Assembly: GCA_001792895.1 (NCBI GenBank)
Contig: MARA01000116.1
Span: forward strand, 1 to 29,663
Direction of reading: 5' to 3'
Origin: Lentinus brumalis
Lineage: Eukaryota > Basidiomycota > Agaricomycetes > Polyporales > Polyporaceae
DNA: 29,663 nucleotides
Below are positions 1 through 9,475 of this stretch, in pieces (position 1 is the stretch's first letter; each line of letters opens with the position of its first letter). The notes beneath the pieces were generated by a model. The model had not been told where the DNA came from, searched no databases, and saw only the letters and a list, made by a program, of their open reading frames with translations. The translations under genes and the position numbers were made by a program.

Positions 1-1
1 A

Positions 2-902
2 AGTTGCCTGCGGCCTTTCATCGACGACATCCCCGCCTTCGACGAGCTCTTGAAGTTGCACGGTGCGATCATTTCTGGATCTGTCGCACTCCGATTCTTT
101 CTGCCGGACGAGACTTGGAGCCCGAAGGATCTGGATATATACGTCCCCGATGATACCTTTGAACGTTTCATCACGGCGGTCACTAGTCGACGCGGTCCTA
201 ACTTCACTCTGTTCCCCCACCGCCGCCCCTGGCAATGCGTCGGGGACGAGGACCGCGCCACGCCGGGTACGGAATCCGACTCCGACAGCTCCGAACACGA
301 CGACGACGGCGCGAACATACTCGCGCTCGGCGGCAACGACTGCCCCAGCCCACCACCCCATCCATGACGATCGGTGTCCTCGACGTCCGGCAGTTCTATA
401 CGACAAGAGATCGTCGGGTGGACATCATTCGAGGGCCTGGCAACAACCCCATGATTGCCATCAACCGGTTCTGGGCGTCGTTGGTAATGAACTTCCTGCG
501 GCCGGACGCGTGCGTGTGTGGCTTCCCGGCTACCACGCTCGCTCGCCGCGGCATGCTGAAGCCCAACCTCACGCACCGGGACTGCAGGGCTATTCACAAG
601 TACCAGAAGCGACAGTTCTCGCTCGAGATCGCACACTGGAGACGAGGTGCGGACGTCTGGGACAGCCTATTCTTCGGTCGCCCGAAGGCGTTGGTCACCG
701 CGTTTTGCACGGAAGTGAACGGGGTGCGCCCGAAGCTCCCGATTATTGACACTGACCGCGGATGGCTAATTGATTCCAGATGGCCATGGAGCGACGGTGA
801 GTCGCCGTCTGCTATCCCCGTCTACGTGCACTGACCACGGTCTGCGTATCGCAACCCACAGAGGCCACCGCACAAGCCGCGGAACTCTCTGCAGACGTCT
901 AA
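2..902 (+). CDS. nucleotidyltransferase-like hypothetical fungal protein, 5' truncated, frame-broken
   Basis: The gene is open from the left edge in frame 2, so its start lies outside the window. The first part reads ISGSVALRFFLP followed about 15 residues later by KDLDIYVPDD. This G-S-x(n)-D-x-D arrangement resembles nucleotidyltransferase-fold proteins and is, from memory, common in an agaricomycete family of unknown function. The second half (from about 364, frame 1) continues with VLDVRQFYTT and MNFLRPDACVC, matching the rest of that family. The two halves are in different frames. No good GT-AG intron joins them: the only in-frame pair, 239-348, has a weak GTCGGG donor. A lost base near the C run at 355-360 would also explain it. 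The last intron is clear (797-861, GTGAGT donor, CACAG acceptor); a short final exon then ends at TAA 900-902. Enzyme activity is not shown. Confidence 0.6.
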
Positions 903-1777
903 CCTCGCGGTCGTCCCGTATCCCATTTCCGTGCTCCAGCAACGAGATACTTGATTGCCGTATCGACACGTCTAGGTTCGTCTGCATCATGTATGATATA
1001 ATGTCGCGAAGTGCTTCTTTCCCCGTCGCCATAAACGGCGCCCGTAATTCACGAACACTCAGATTATCGGATAGCCCGCCGTCCCGAGGTACCTGGTCGT
1101 CTTCCATACCCGCCCTGCAGTGACCCTGCATTTAGATGAACCCATCGTCCGGAGCCATCAGACGGGCTGAGTTCCGAACTTCTAATCCAGCAGGCTTCCG
1201 GCTTGCGCGACCCAGGCCGATCATAATTGAACCTTACGAAGATCTGGATAGCCTGGCGTGTGGTTGTGGTTCCGAGTGACCGCATTTTGACAGCGGCAAC
1301 CTCACAGAGTTCAGACACGCCGCGAGCTAGCTGCTCAACCTGCAATACAGTCTGCCACGAGGGTCTATGACGACAGGCAGGGTCTGAATACTTCTGCAGG
1401 AAGCACAGCCTCCCACACGCACAATCCGGTCAACGGCGTCCCTGAGCTCGCAGTCCGGGCCCGTCCTCACCCAGATCTACGCTCAGCTCGTCGCCGCAGA
1501 TGCCCGCGAGTGTGCTCAGGAAGACGCGGCACGTTCCGACACTCTCGGTGTGAGTGCTCGGGATGATATATCGTAACTGCTCGCCGCTTCGTGTCCCTGC
1601 CCAGCGCGCCCCTTCATCGTCCACTGTCCCACGTTCGCCCGCGACTATTCTCTTTCTGCTGCATCTATTCGTCTGGACACCGATACTTCTCCGCCTTTCG
1701 CTCGTCCGCTGCCCCTTCACTTCTTGCATATTACCTCCTCGCTCGCGCCGTCTTTCGTCTCCCTCAACAGCGTCATT
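903..1777. other. stretch without a confident gene
   Basis: This lies between the stop of the first gene and the start of the zinc-cluster-like gene. It holds the tentative minus-strand exons at 1158-1440. There is also an open plus-strand stretch at 1388-1574 whose translation (LTQIYAQLVAADARECAQ) looks protein-like and is followed by GTGAGT, a good donor. A CT-rich stretch at about 1640-1770 just before ATG 1778 probably belongs to the promoter or 5' UTR of the next gene. Confidence 0.4.
1158..1440 (-). CDS. possible terminal exons of an unidentified minus-strand gene
   Basis: Read on the minus strand, three pieces join with splice-like borders: an exon ending near 1423 (DAVDRI), an exon 1339-1238 (34 codons, VEQLARGVSELCEV onwards) and a last exon 1181-1158 (KFGTQPV then TGA). 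The intron 1237-1182 is 56 bases with a GTAAGG donor and a TTAG end. The intron 1422-1340 has GTGCGT and TTGCAG. The peptide is helical-looking but I do not recognise it. The opposite strand is also open over 1388-1574, so the call is tentative and the 5' end was not found. Confidence 0.27.
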
Positions 1778-3448
1778 ATGGATCCTTCTCAACGCTCTCG
1801 GTTGCAGCTCTTCTATCACGACGACGCTAATCCAGGTATGTATTGACTTGTAGTGCATCCGCGCGCAGCAGTATCATCGTGTTCGAAATTGTACAAGCTC
1901 ACAGCTCGTCGTGCAGACCTGAACTTGCCTGCCTTATACGATCCGATATCCGCGGCCCCAAGACCTCTGGTGGGTCTCGAATTCGGAGCTTCACCTTATC
2001 CGAATACTTACAGTAGCATGCCCGGCGTACGACGTTCGCAGCGCCCTCTCCCGGCCCTGACCCGGGTTGGTGGTGTCGGGCCGTACCAAGGACGCCCCGT
2101 ACGTTGCAGGCAATGCCGACAATCCAATTCCGTGGTACATACATAGCACATCTTCTGCGCGAGAATTACGCTGATAGAGTGTAGTGCAAGGGTCATCCGG
2201 CGCTCGCATGTGAAGGCTGCAACGAAAAGCACATATATTGCGATCGTACCGAGGACACCGACGCGCAAACATTGGCTGCCGCCCAAGCTCAATTCCACGC
2301 TGCCGCCCTGCCGCCGGTTCCCGCTGCTGCCCCATTGCTGCTCCACAACGCTGCCCCGCCGCCGACCCACAACACCGCGGTCCAGCCGCCAGTCTACGTA
2401 GCTGCCCCTCCGCCAGTTCACCCAACTCTCAACACGACGCCCGACATGCCAGTATCCTCCGCATCTGAACAGTCAGACGAATCTGCGACTCCATCCCCGG
2501 TACGTTCCACGCCGTTATGTGTCCCATTGTGTAGCGCTGCCCTTCTTACATATTACCCATCTGTTGTCCAGACCCGTGGTCCCGCTACCGGACTCACTCC
2601 TACCTCCAGCACCGTCGGACGTCACTCTACCGCTTGGCCTCGCACCTCGTTGCACCCTCCTCACACGACGACACGCTCCGCCCTAACCCCGCAGGTCATT
2701 CTTTCGGCAGCCCCAGTCGCATGGCAGCATCTGCATTTGACGCTCCATCGAGGCACGAGACCTCACGCTCGCGAGCTTCGAGCAATTCGAATCGTCACGA
2801 CGTGCACGCGAACTCCTCGTCGTCTGCACGTTCGACGCGACAACAGCATCGAGACTCGCATACGCTCTCCGGGCCCGGTATCCCCCCGTACCTCACAGAA
2901 ATGCACAGGGGCGTCCCTGCTCTCTATCCCCTCCCTCCTACACAGTCCCCGTTCGTTTCAGCTGCGACGCCGAACGTGCCCGGACGATCCGCTCGAGAAA
3001 GACACGCGAGGATCGCTGATGCAGAACGTCAAGCAGCGCAACTTCCTTATAGGCGAATTGCGCCCGCAAGGACCACACAGTCAGCATCGACAGTGACCCC
3101 TCTCGAGATACCCCGCGTCGACATCCACATCCAGAGCCCGGTCCTCGCGTCGTACTCAGGTACATCAAGTGTAATTCCTGCGAGACGTTCGCTGACACGA
3201 ACCTATCCGGTCATGTCTGCAGAGAGGGCGGGCGCCCGCGCCCAGCACAACCACGAGCTTCCCCGAGGCAGGTACGTTCGGCCGTTGTAATTATACTTAG
3301 CAAGGTTGACACAGCCTGCGCCATCAGGTCGTCATCACCTGTGATGCAGACCCATGTGAGTCGCGCTTCTGGTGCCGGTGACAGTCCAGCAGACACCGGG
3401 GACTATGACTACATTCAAGCGGACTTGGAATGGTACAAGAACCGTTAG
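1778..3448 (+). CDS. Cys-rich zinc-cluster-like, Pro/Ser-rich protein (about 422 aa, seven exons)
   Basis: The model is exons 1778-1835, 1917-2134 (or from 1905, in the same frame), 2191-2499, 2572-2620, 2695-3159, 3223-3271 and 3328-3448. All phases agree and the total is 1269 bases, ending in WYKNR and TAG. Donors are mostly GTATGT, GTACAT or GTACGT; the donor at 2621 (GTCACT) is weak, and one intron 2500-2609 instead of two is an alternative. Residues near 85-115 contain RCRQCRQSN, then GHPALACEGCNEKHIYCD, giving a C-x2-C ... C-x2-C-x6-C pattern. This resembles a Zn2Cys6-type cluster, but only five cysteines are present. The rest is low complexity: Ala/Pro-rich (VPAAAP, PPPTHNTAVQPP), then Ser/Arg-rich, with an acidic C-terminus. 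A DNA-binding regulator is possible but unproven. No neighbour gives functional context. Confidence 0.6.
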
Positions 3449-3550
3449 CGTTCTCGGACGTCGCGGATACCAGAAGGTACGTACCTCAGAGTGTACCTCG
3501 CGTATGCGTTCATGAACGATATTTACTGAGCACACTGCATAGTGAAACGA

Positions 3551-3885
3551 TCACACCAGACTCAATTTCTTGAACGCTTGACTTTCAACGTGCATGGCCG
3601 TCGCTGGGCTCATACTCGTCCAAATCTTGTATATAGGATAGGGATACAACTTCTTGTAGTCCGTGTGCTCGTCGACTGATACTATCGCTGCACATACTTC
3701 CTTCCTTGCCTCGTCGTCGGTTCCGGGCTCAGCAGAAGTGAACCGCGCGCGTTCGCACACCACGGTCCCGGGCTTACCACACGAAATGAATGACAATTTA
3801 TCGTTGTGCGCGCGTGACGCGGGCTCGTCGCAACAAACGCTATGCTATAGGCCTTGAAGGAACTTCCCTGACGTACGCAGCACAC
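3551..3885 (-). CDS. possible small hypothetical protein, minus strand
   Basis: A minus-strand frame ends at TGA 3551-3553 with a hydrophilic peptide ([15 protein letters not shown] near its end). Upstream, another frame beginning at ATG 3885 could join it through an intron of about 50 bases (GTAAGC donor, CTGAG acceptor, near 3775-3726). I recognise neither part. The tyrosine and lysine-rich C-terminus looks more like protein than the other frames do. It is convergent with the zinc-cluster-like gene. Start and splicing are uncertain. Confidence 0.28.
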
Positions 3886-3930
3886 TCCGCTTCGAACCTG
3901 CAGTGTGTATCAGGCCCAGCGTCGAGCCGT

Positions 3931-4095
3931 CACGTCCTACGTTGTACACAATGGCCGGGGCTCTTTCCAACCCTGGCGAGCTCCCGAACACCGCGCTCGT
4001 GCACGTACTGATACACCCGTCCAAACTCCACACTTGCAGGAACTCCTACATCTAATTCTTCGCACTCAACGGCCCTTCCGAGGGACTCGATTGGG
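3931..4095 (+). repeat. direct repeat upstream of RPS3 (copy 1)
   Basis: About 165 bases starting CACGTCCTAC and ending GGGACTCGATTGG align with 5447-5611 at roughly 80% identity, in the same orientation, with almost no gaps. The two copies bracket the RPS3 gene. Each contains a short ATG-led frame with LPNTAL and HVLIHPS in common, and also a second well-conserved frame, so I cannot tell whether the repeat was once coding. A splice-acceptor-like end (TTGCAG) is kept in both. Confidence 0.75.
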
Positions 4096-4150
4096 ACGCT
4101 GGAATCGGTGCTTACCCCCTTGTCTCATTCTCTCCAGCTCCTCCTTCGAG

Positions 4151-5080
4151 ATGTCCAGCCAGACCAGCAAGAAGCGCAAGTTTGTCGCTGACGCTGTCAT
4201 CCGCGCCGAGTTGAACGATTTCTTCACCCGTGAGCTTTCCGAGCAGGGTTACTCTGGCTGCGACGTCCGTGTCACCCACGCTCGCACTGAGGTGAGTATC
4301 ATCCTGCATCATATCCTGAGTGACAGCAAAGCGAACATTTCTCCACCAGATCATCATCCGTGCCACCCACACCCAGGAAGTTCTGGCGAGAAGGGTCGCC
4401 GCATCCGCGAGCTCACTGCGCTCGTCCAGAAGCGTTTCAAATACCCCGACAACTCCCTTGAGCTTTACGCCGAGAAGGTCCAGTACCGTAGTCTCTATGC
4501 TATCGCGCAGTGCGAGAGCTTGCGTTACAAGCTCCTCGGTGGTCTTGCCGTCGGCAGGTTCGTCTCATGAGCTGACGTCCGTAATTCTTCCCTCATCCTC
4601 GTTCTCAGGGCTTGCTATGGTGTTCTTTGCTTCGTCATGGAGCCTGGTGCCAAGGGTTGCGAGGTTGTCGTCTCCGGCAAGCTCCATGCTGCCCGCGCCA
4701 AGTCCATGAAGTTCACCGACGGCTTCATGATCCACTCCGGTCAGCCCGCCCTCGGCTTCGTTGACTACGCCGTCAGGCACGTCATGCTCCGTCAGGGTGT
4801 CCTCGGAATTAAGGTCAAGATGTGAGTAAAGCTCGCTTTCGGCCTATGATGGTATACTCATCCTGTCTCGCCACCAGTATGAAGGGCTGGGACCCCGAGG
4901 GTCAGTTCGGCCCTCACAAGCCCCTCCCCGACTCCGTTCAGATCTTCGAACCCCCCCCCTCTGGACAAAATCGTCGCCGGGCCGACGTACGAGCGGCGCG
5001 AACCCGCCGTCGTCACTGCCGCCGCTCCCGTGGCCGAGGCACCTGCTACTGAGTACCCCCCTCAGGAAACGTTCCCGTAG
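4151..5080 (+). pseudogene. RPS3: 40S ribosomal protein S3, diverged and frameshifted copy
   Basis: Exons are 4151-4291, 4350-4557, 4609-4821 and 4878-5080, with GTGAGT, GTTCGT and GTGAGT donors and CAG acceptors. A CT-rich stretch with CTCCAG just before the ATG suggests a 5' UTR intron. The product would be about 254 residues, normal for uS3, a small-subunit protein at the mRNA entry site. It keeps [36 protein letters not shown] and [12 protein letters not shown], covering the KH domain and the C-terminal domain. Two single-base errors break the frame: a missing base near 4383 (GTTCTGGCGAG, where GTTCTNGGCGAG is expected) and an extra C in the C9 run at 4951-4959. Several near-invariant positions also differ: AVGRACYG for AVRRACYG, GKLHAAR for GKLRAAR, and QPALGF for QPA(R/K)(D/E)(F/Y). 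The family call is certain; whether it is functional is not. Confidence 0.88.
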
Positions 5081-5446
5081 GGTTTTGAGCAGCCAGCTGC
5101 TCTCTGATGTGCTGTCGTTCGCTGTTATATTTGATATGCTTTCGCCACTACACAATCACAATCTTATGTAGCTACGTCACCTGTATTCCGCCGTACTATC
5201 TACACCAAGGATGCAGCGAAATGGTATAATTTACTGTTGATATATCGTACGGTCACTCGTCTACACAATACTGAGTCTCCCCCAACGCTTGCCTCATGAA
5301 TCCAGCCACTCCCTTACGAGCACGGGGACGTATGCGCACCAATACGTTCTCATATTTCTCAAGTAGACAAGCTCAAATCATTGGAGCCTCAACACAGCAC
5401 GATCACAACAAATGATGTCGACCCCGTCACTATCACATATCTGCTC
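5081..5446. other. RPS3 3' flank, no gene seen
   Basis: This AT-richer stretch follows the RPS3 stop and should contain its 3' UTR and polyadenylation region (for example ATATATCG near 5240). I see no open frame, RNA gene or repeat that I can support before the second direct repeat begins at 5447. Confidence 0.5.
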
Positions 5447-5611
5447 CACGTCCTACATTATACACGATGGACGAGGCCCTTTCCGACCTTCGCAAGCTCC
5501 CGAACACCGCTCTCATGCACGTACTGATACACCCATCCAACCTCCACAATTGCAGGAGCTCGTACACCTAGTTCTTCGCACCCCGACGGCCCTTCCGAGG
5601 GACTCGATTGG
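5447..5611 (+). repeat. direct repeat downstream of RPS3 (copy 2)
   Basis: This is the partner of 3931-4095, same orientation, about 80% identical. It overlaps the last 33 codons or so of the minus-strand 521-residue gene, so that protein's C-terminus and stop are built from repeat sequence. The offset between copies is 1516-1517 bases, almost free of indels. Confidence 0.75.
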
Positions 5612-7240
5612 CCCGTCGGGGGGAACGTGCGGTCGGACGGGCTTCTTCATCTCCCAATTGCTCGGAAGAATGGCTCCGAGGACCCTCGGCAGCCTCCCTC
5701 TGGAGTTGCGCCCGACACTCTCCGCTCCAGACCCATCCGTCAGAGTGGAACCGTTGGAAGCGGCATCCTCCGCGTCTTCTGTGCCGTCCATGGCAGAGTC
5801 GAGGACAACGTAGGATGACATCGACGCATCTTCATCCACGTCCATGTCCGATGTGGAGTCGTCCGCGGCGTTGAACTGGAGGACCTCTTGAGGGTCCTGC
5901 TGCTCCAGCTCACCCTCCCCTCCAGATTCTTCGGCTAGGTCATCAATAAGAGGTTCATCAGTCGAACCTTCGCTGAGGAGCTCGTCATCGGAACCATCAC
6001 CCAGATCCCCTCCTTCGACAGTCGGAGAAGCACCACCAACAGGCAGTCCGTCTGCAGCATCTTCAAGACCGTCGTCGTCGTCGAGACCTGGGGTGAACGT
6101 CTCCCCGACAATGTCCCCGAGTGCGGGACGCTTGCCCGCGCGAACTGCCGCCCTAGCAGCTTGGTCTGTTAGGGATTTCGTTAGGCATTGCGCAAACAAC
6201 GCATGCGATGAACACTCACCGTCGACGATAGTTCCGATTGGGAGTTCTCCCGCTTCGTCATCGACTTCCGCGGCCGCAAGCGAGTATGTCAGCTGATAGG
6301 CGTCCCGATTCGCATGTTGCACGCGGATGACATGAGAGAGCATGGGCACCGGGCCCCAGTCCTCTCGGTCCTCGACGTAGGTGATACCGAAGACCAGACT
6401 GACGACGTCGCCGTACTCGAGCTTGGGAGGTACGCAGTTGCCGATGAGCTCCAAGCGACCGTCTTGCAATCCACACACGGTGGGGCGCACGGGGTTCGCG
6501 CGATACGTCTTCGACTTGCGATGAGCCGCCGCAACCCACTCGTGGAGACCGTCTGGAGGGTCTGGCCGCCCGCCTCTAGCCTCGCATGTGAGGAACATAG
6601 GGGTCCGGAACCAGTACCGCAAGTGCCAGGTGCTGCCATTTTGCCACTCTCGCCTTGCGACTCCGCGCGCGTTGAAACCTGGGACACTCTGCATATACGT
6701 ATCCATCAGCTGCACCAGAATGAGCATCCGCACGAACATGAGTCACCACATCGAGCACTCACAGTCTGGAGCCCCCATATCTCTTTATCGCTGTAGGTCT
6801 CGATTGCGTATGAGTAGGCTGCTTTGAAACCGGCGTAGCGAGCGCTGTGATGAATAATCAGACAGGGACACGCCCGACAAGCAACGCCAAACACGCACAT
6901 ACGCCCTTCGTCAAGGCAATCCGGAGCCGGTGCCTTACCCCACACAAGATTGCCGGTCTCATAAGGGTCGGCCTCCGAGAACACTCCGGCATATACAAAT
7001 ATAGCCGGGGCAGACGTTCCCGGGCGGCATAGCTACCGACACGGATGATCAGCCCAAGTGCGTGTGTTATAAGTAAGCGATACTCACCACCCAATCGGAC
7101 TTGCGCGTAGTAGACTGTCGAGCCTCCACGAGCTCGTCCGGGGTCCCCAAGGACCGAACAGCGTCGGCGAAGGGTATCTCCACTGGGCGGTAGCGATACT
7201 CCTTCCACTTGACTAAAGCTTCCAAGGTGAGTTGATCCAT
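5513..7240 (-). CDS. acidic hypothetical protein, 521 aa, four exons
   Basis: Exons on the minus strand are 7240-7088, 7032-6763, 6709-6220 and 6165-5513. The introns are 55, 53 and 54 bases, with GTGAGT donors at all three and TAG/CAG acceptors. Phases agree and the total is 1566 bases. The start MDQLTLEALVKW is the first methionine that fits exon 1. The middle contains a Cys-rich stretch (CVFGVACRACPCLIIHH), then aromatic-rich sequence (GSTWHLRYWFRTPMF) and EYGDVVSLVFGITYVEDRED. From about residue 300 the protein turns into an Asp/Glu/Ser-rich, probably disordered tail. I recall related agaricomycete hypothetical proteins with the 'GD.V...F...' segment but no known function. The last 33 or so residues lie in the direct repeat and are Cys/Arg-rich, unlike the rest, so the natural stop may have been replaced. 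Confidence 0.72.
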
Positions 7241-7416
7241 GGTACAAGTTTCGAGGATAGTAGTCTCTCGGGACTGATGCACGTCTATGCCATGCAGACA
7301 AGCCGGTATCCCTTTATACGTCTGTATTCGCGGGCGCCCGGTGCAACGACAACTTCGACAATCTCCTCCACGTCTGAATCTCGCCCCCATCTGCTGCCCA
7401 CTGATACAATTCATGT

Positions 7417-7831
7417 TCATCTCGCGACATCTGGCGCTAATCTGAGCGTGCGTTCAACAACGGGTGGACGGATCGGGATCGCCGCGGTCCGCCTAGGTAT
7501 CTGAATGGGCGCGCCCGGACCGTAGTAGACCATGGAGCAGTATCCTGAGACAGGACTCTCCTCGACGTCAGGAAACGCCAGCCTCGCGCAGAATCGACAC
7601 TGCCAACTCCTCAACTCTGGCCGTGTCAGTATACGACACCCCAACGACCGATGTCCCATCCGATCTCCCCCTCCCACTCCAAATGCATAACACGCGACCG
7701 CAAGCTACGTCCATCGAATGCTCTCGACGCATCCTGCGCACGACAGCTGTCGTGTCCAGCTCGGAGTCCTTTGGAACTCCCTCGGACCATATGACGTGAG
7801 ACGCACCACGTCTCCGTCCAATACCGCACAA
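7417..7831 (-). CDS. hypothetical minus-strand gene, probably frameshifted
   Basis: From about 7800 down to 7568 one frame gives protein-like sequence (SELDTTAVVRRMRREHSMDV, then VEELAVSILREAG) and ends at TGA. The neighbouring frame continues it with DVEESPVSGYCSMVYYGPG and stops at TGA 7417-7419. A one-base loss near 7570 would join them. Upstream, yet another frame (VIDKTCAVLDGDVV) may belong to the same gene. I do not recognise the family. It lies just upstream of, and on the same strand as, the 521-residue gene. Confidence 0.4.
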
Positions 7832-7886
7832 GTTTTGTCTATCACGGGCGCCGGCTCGCCTCTTCCAGACCGCCTTTCACACACAT

Positions 7887-7916
7887 CCCCCCCCCCCCCC
7901 TCCCCACACACACAGT
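7887..7916. repeat. C14 homopolymer followed by CA-rich simple repeat
   Basis: A run of 14 C is followed by TCCCC and five CA units. It sits between two divergent gene candidates and is a low-complexity spot where consensus length is unreliable. Confidence 0.9.
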
Positions 7917-7938
7917 GTTCTCGTAACCTGAGCGCAAG

Positions 7939-8702
7939 TCATCCAACAGCCGCATATGAAACATTCACGCCGCCCACCAATGTCGCCAAGGAGTCTTATC
8001 GCTGCCGAGATCGTACCCCATCCAACGTACGGCGTTATCTCCCAACTCTGTCCAAAGAACAATCGCTGACGCCTCGCTATCACAGTACTTTCAGAGAAAT
8101 CCACGCGACCTGTCGGATCGGAATGATTACTCGACGGAGCAAAGTATACCTGTGAGTGTACGGTGCGAGCTACATAGGCGAGTTCCGAGACGCTAACAGC
8201 AGCATCCACTTCCACAGGACACAAGCTTCAGACTGGTGACGGCGCTACTCTATCCAGCAGCCTCGTTGCGTGCCCGAGCGATTCGTTTGCCTGTGTTTGT
8301 CGCCCACGACGACGATCGCTGGGCCACAGGTTGGACCGACGACGTGCACCTCGCACCATGGTTCCCGCACGGCACATCTTTCGCCCGCGCCTGCACCTTC
8401 CCGGGCACCTCTATCGAGCTTGGAAACGACTACACAATTGTCACCGCTCCACAAACGCCTCGCTCACCTAACAACCGGCGATCGAAGCGTGCATGCACGT
8501 CAAATTCCGGGGCAATGTCCTTGTCCTTCGGCACGCAAAGCGACATCCCATGACAGTCACGAACCTCCACTCGTCCGAACGTTCTCTCGTACAGCACATT
8601 GTACAGCAGTACGTTGACATCTTCCTTGTGCAGGAATTTTCTAACATGTCGCACAGCGCGCTAAGCCAGCGCGTAGGACGTATGCGCCGCCCGCCGTCTT
8701 AA
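7939..8702 (+). CDS. hypothetical basidiomycete protein with 'GNVLVL' motif
   Basis: Three introns are convincing: 8027-8085 (GTACGG, CTGAC branch, CACAG), 8152-8217 (GTGAGT, CTAAC branch, TTCCACAG) and 8610-8657 (GTACGT, CTAAC, CACAG). The exons read HPTAAYETFTPP, YFQRNPRDLSDRND, DTSFRLVTALLYP to HLAPWFPHGTSFAR, then KFRGNVLVLRHAKR and SSERSLVQHIVQQ, ending RRPPS and TAA 8700-8702. The exon from 8218 is in frame 1 but the GNVLVL part is in frame 0, with no convincing intron between about 8440 and 8485, so a lost or gained base is likely. The 'GN(V/I)LV(L/V)' C-terminus followed by a charged segment recalls short agaricomycete hypothetical proteins of unknown role. The start was not located; 7939 is the first position I can support. 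Confidence 0.45.
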
Positions 8703-9164
8703 GCATCCGAGCACGTACCATTTCTCTCATGTGCCACAAGCTCGTCCATGCAACATGCACAAGAGACGTTTATTCGCGTGTATGCCTCCCCAGTTTAACT
8801 CGCAGACGCGCCGGTACTATATTTGTAATCGATAGCGCCTCGGCCCGCCGCTCATGCGAACTGCCTCTTACTCTTCAGTGCCTCGGAGCAATCACAACCG
8901 CTCGGAAGGATCGACACACGTCCTTTCAGGCGCAGTTCCCGTCAGGTCGTCCCCCTGGACTCTCGCATATTCGAGAACATTCACGTATGTCAGAGATCTC
9001 GCCGGAGCATGGCATGCTGTGAGACGCATCGCCACTGCCCCCGGTTCTAGTCAATCTCATTCCATCGGCCCTCTCCGTCCTCATCTGTCAACCGATACAC
9101 CCGATCTACTAGTCATGCACAGCAAGCATGTCCTTCTGACATCGGCGATCGCTCGTTCATTTAG

Positions 9165-9475
9165 ACCCGGGTCTCGAAGCACCTCACCACCCGATTACCG
9201 TCCCTTATGGGATCTACTCGAGCCGCAGAATGTTGGGGTATTGGAGCTCCTGTCGAGCGGTGGCACCCACCGAAGACGTCTATCCATCTGGAGATTACAA
9301 CACGGGACCTTCGCCGACCCCGGGACGTACCCCACCGGTGCATCTGCTCCGTCATCCGAGCGTACACTGCAACACTCAACCATACAAGTACTCGATCCTT
9401 ACAACAGCTCCTCCCCCACCCTCACGCTACTTCCCGCCGCTTGTAGGGCCCCCTGCTCATATTCAAACGTCATGA
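9165..9475 (+). CDS. possible C-terminal exon of a Pro/Tyr-rich protein
   Basis: After an acceptor-like TTTAG at 9160-9164, frame 2 is open to TGA 9473-9475. The translation is rich in Pro, Tyr and Ser (HHPITVPYGIYSSRRMLGYW, then TAPPPPSRYFPPL). Open, similarly biased frames exist upstream (about 8803-9022), but I could not build a full model. If real, its stop overlaps the ATG of the ribonucleotide reductase gene (ATGA). It is possibly the remainder of the preceding gene. No function is assigned. Confidence 0.3.

Noticed and set aside
1388..1574. Plus-strand exon with protein-like translation
   Set aside because: It has a good GTGAGT at its end but no partner exon that fits, and the opposite strand offers an equally plausible reading. 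Mentioned only in the description of the region.
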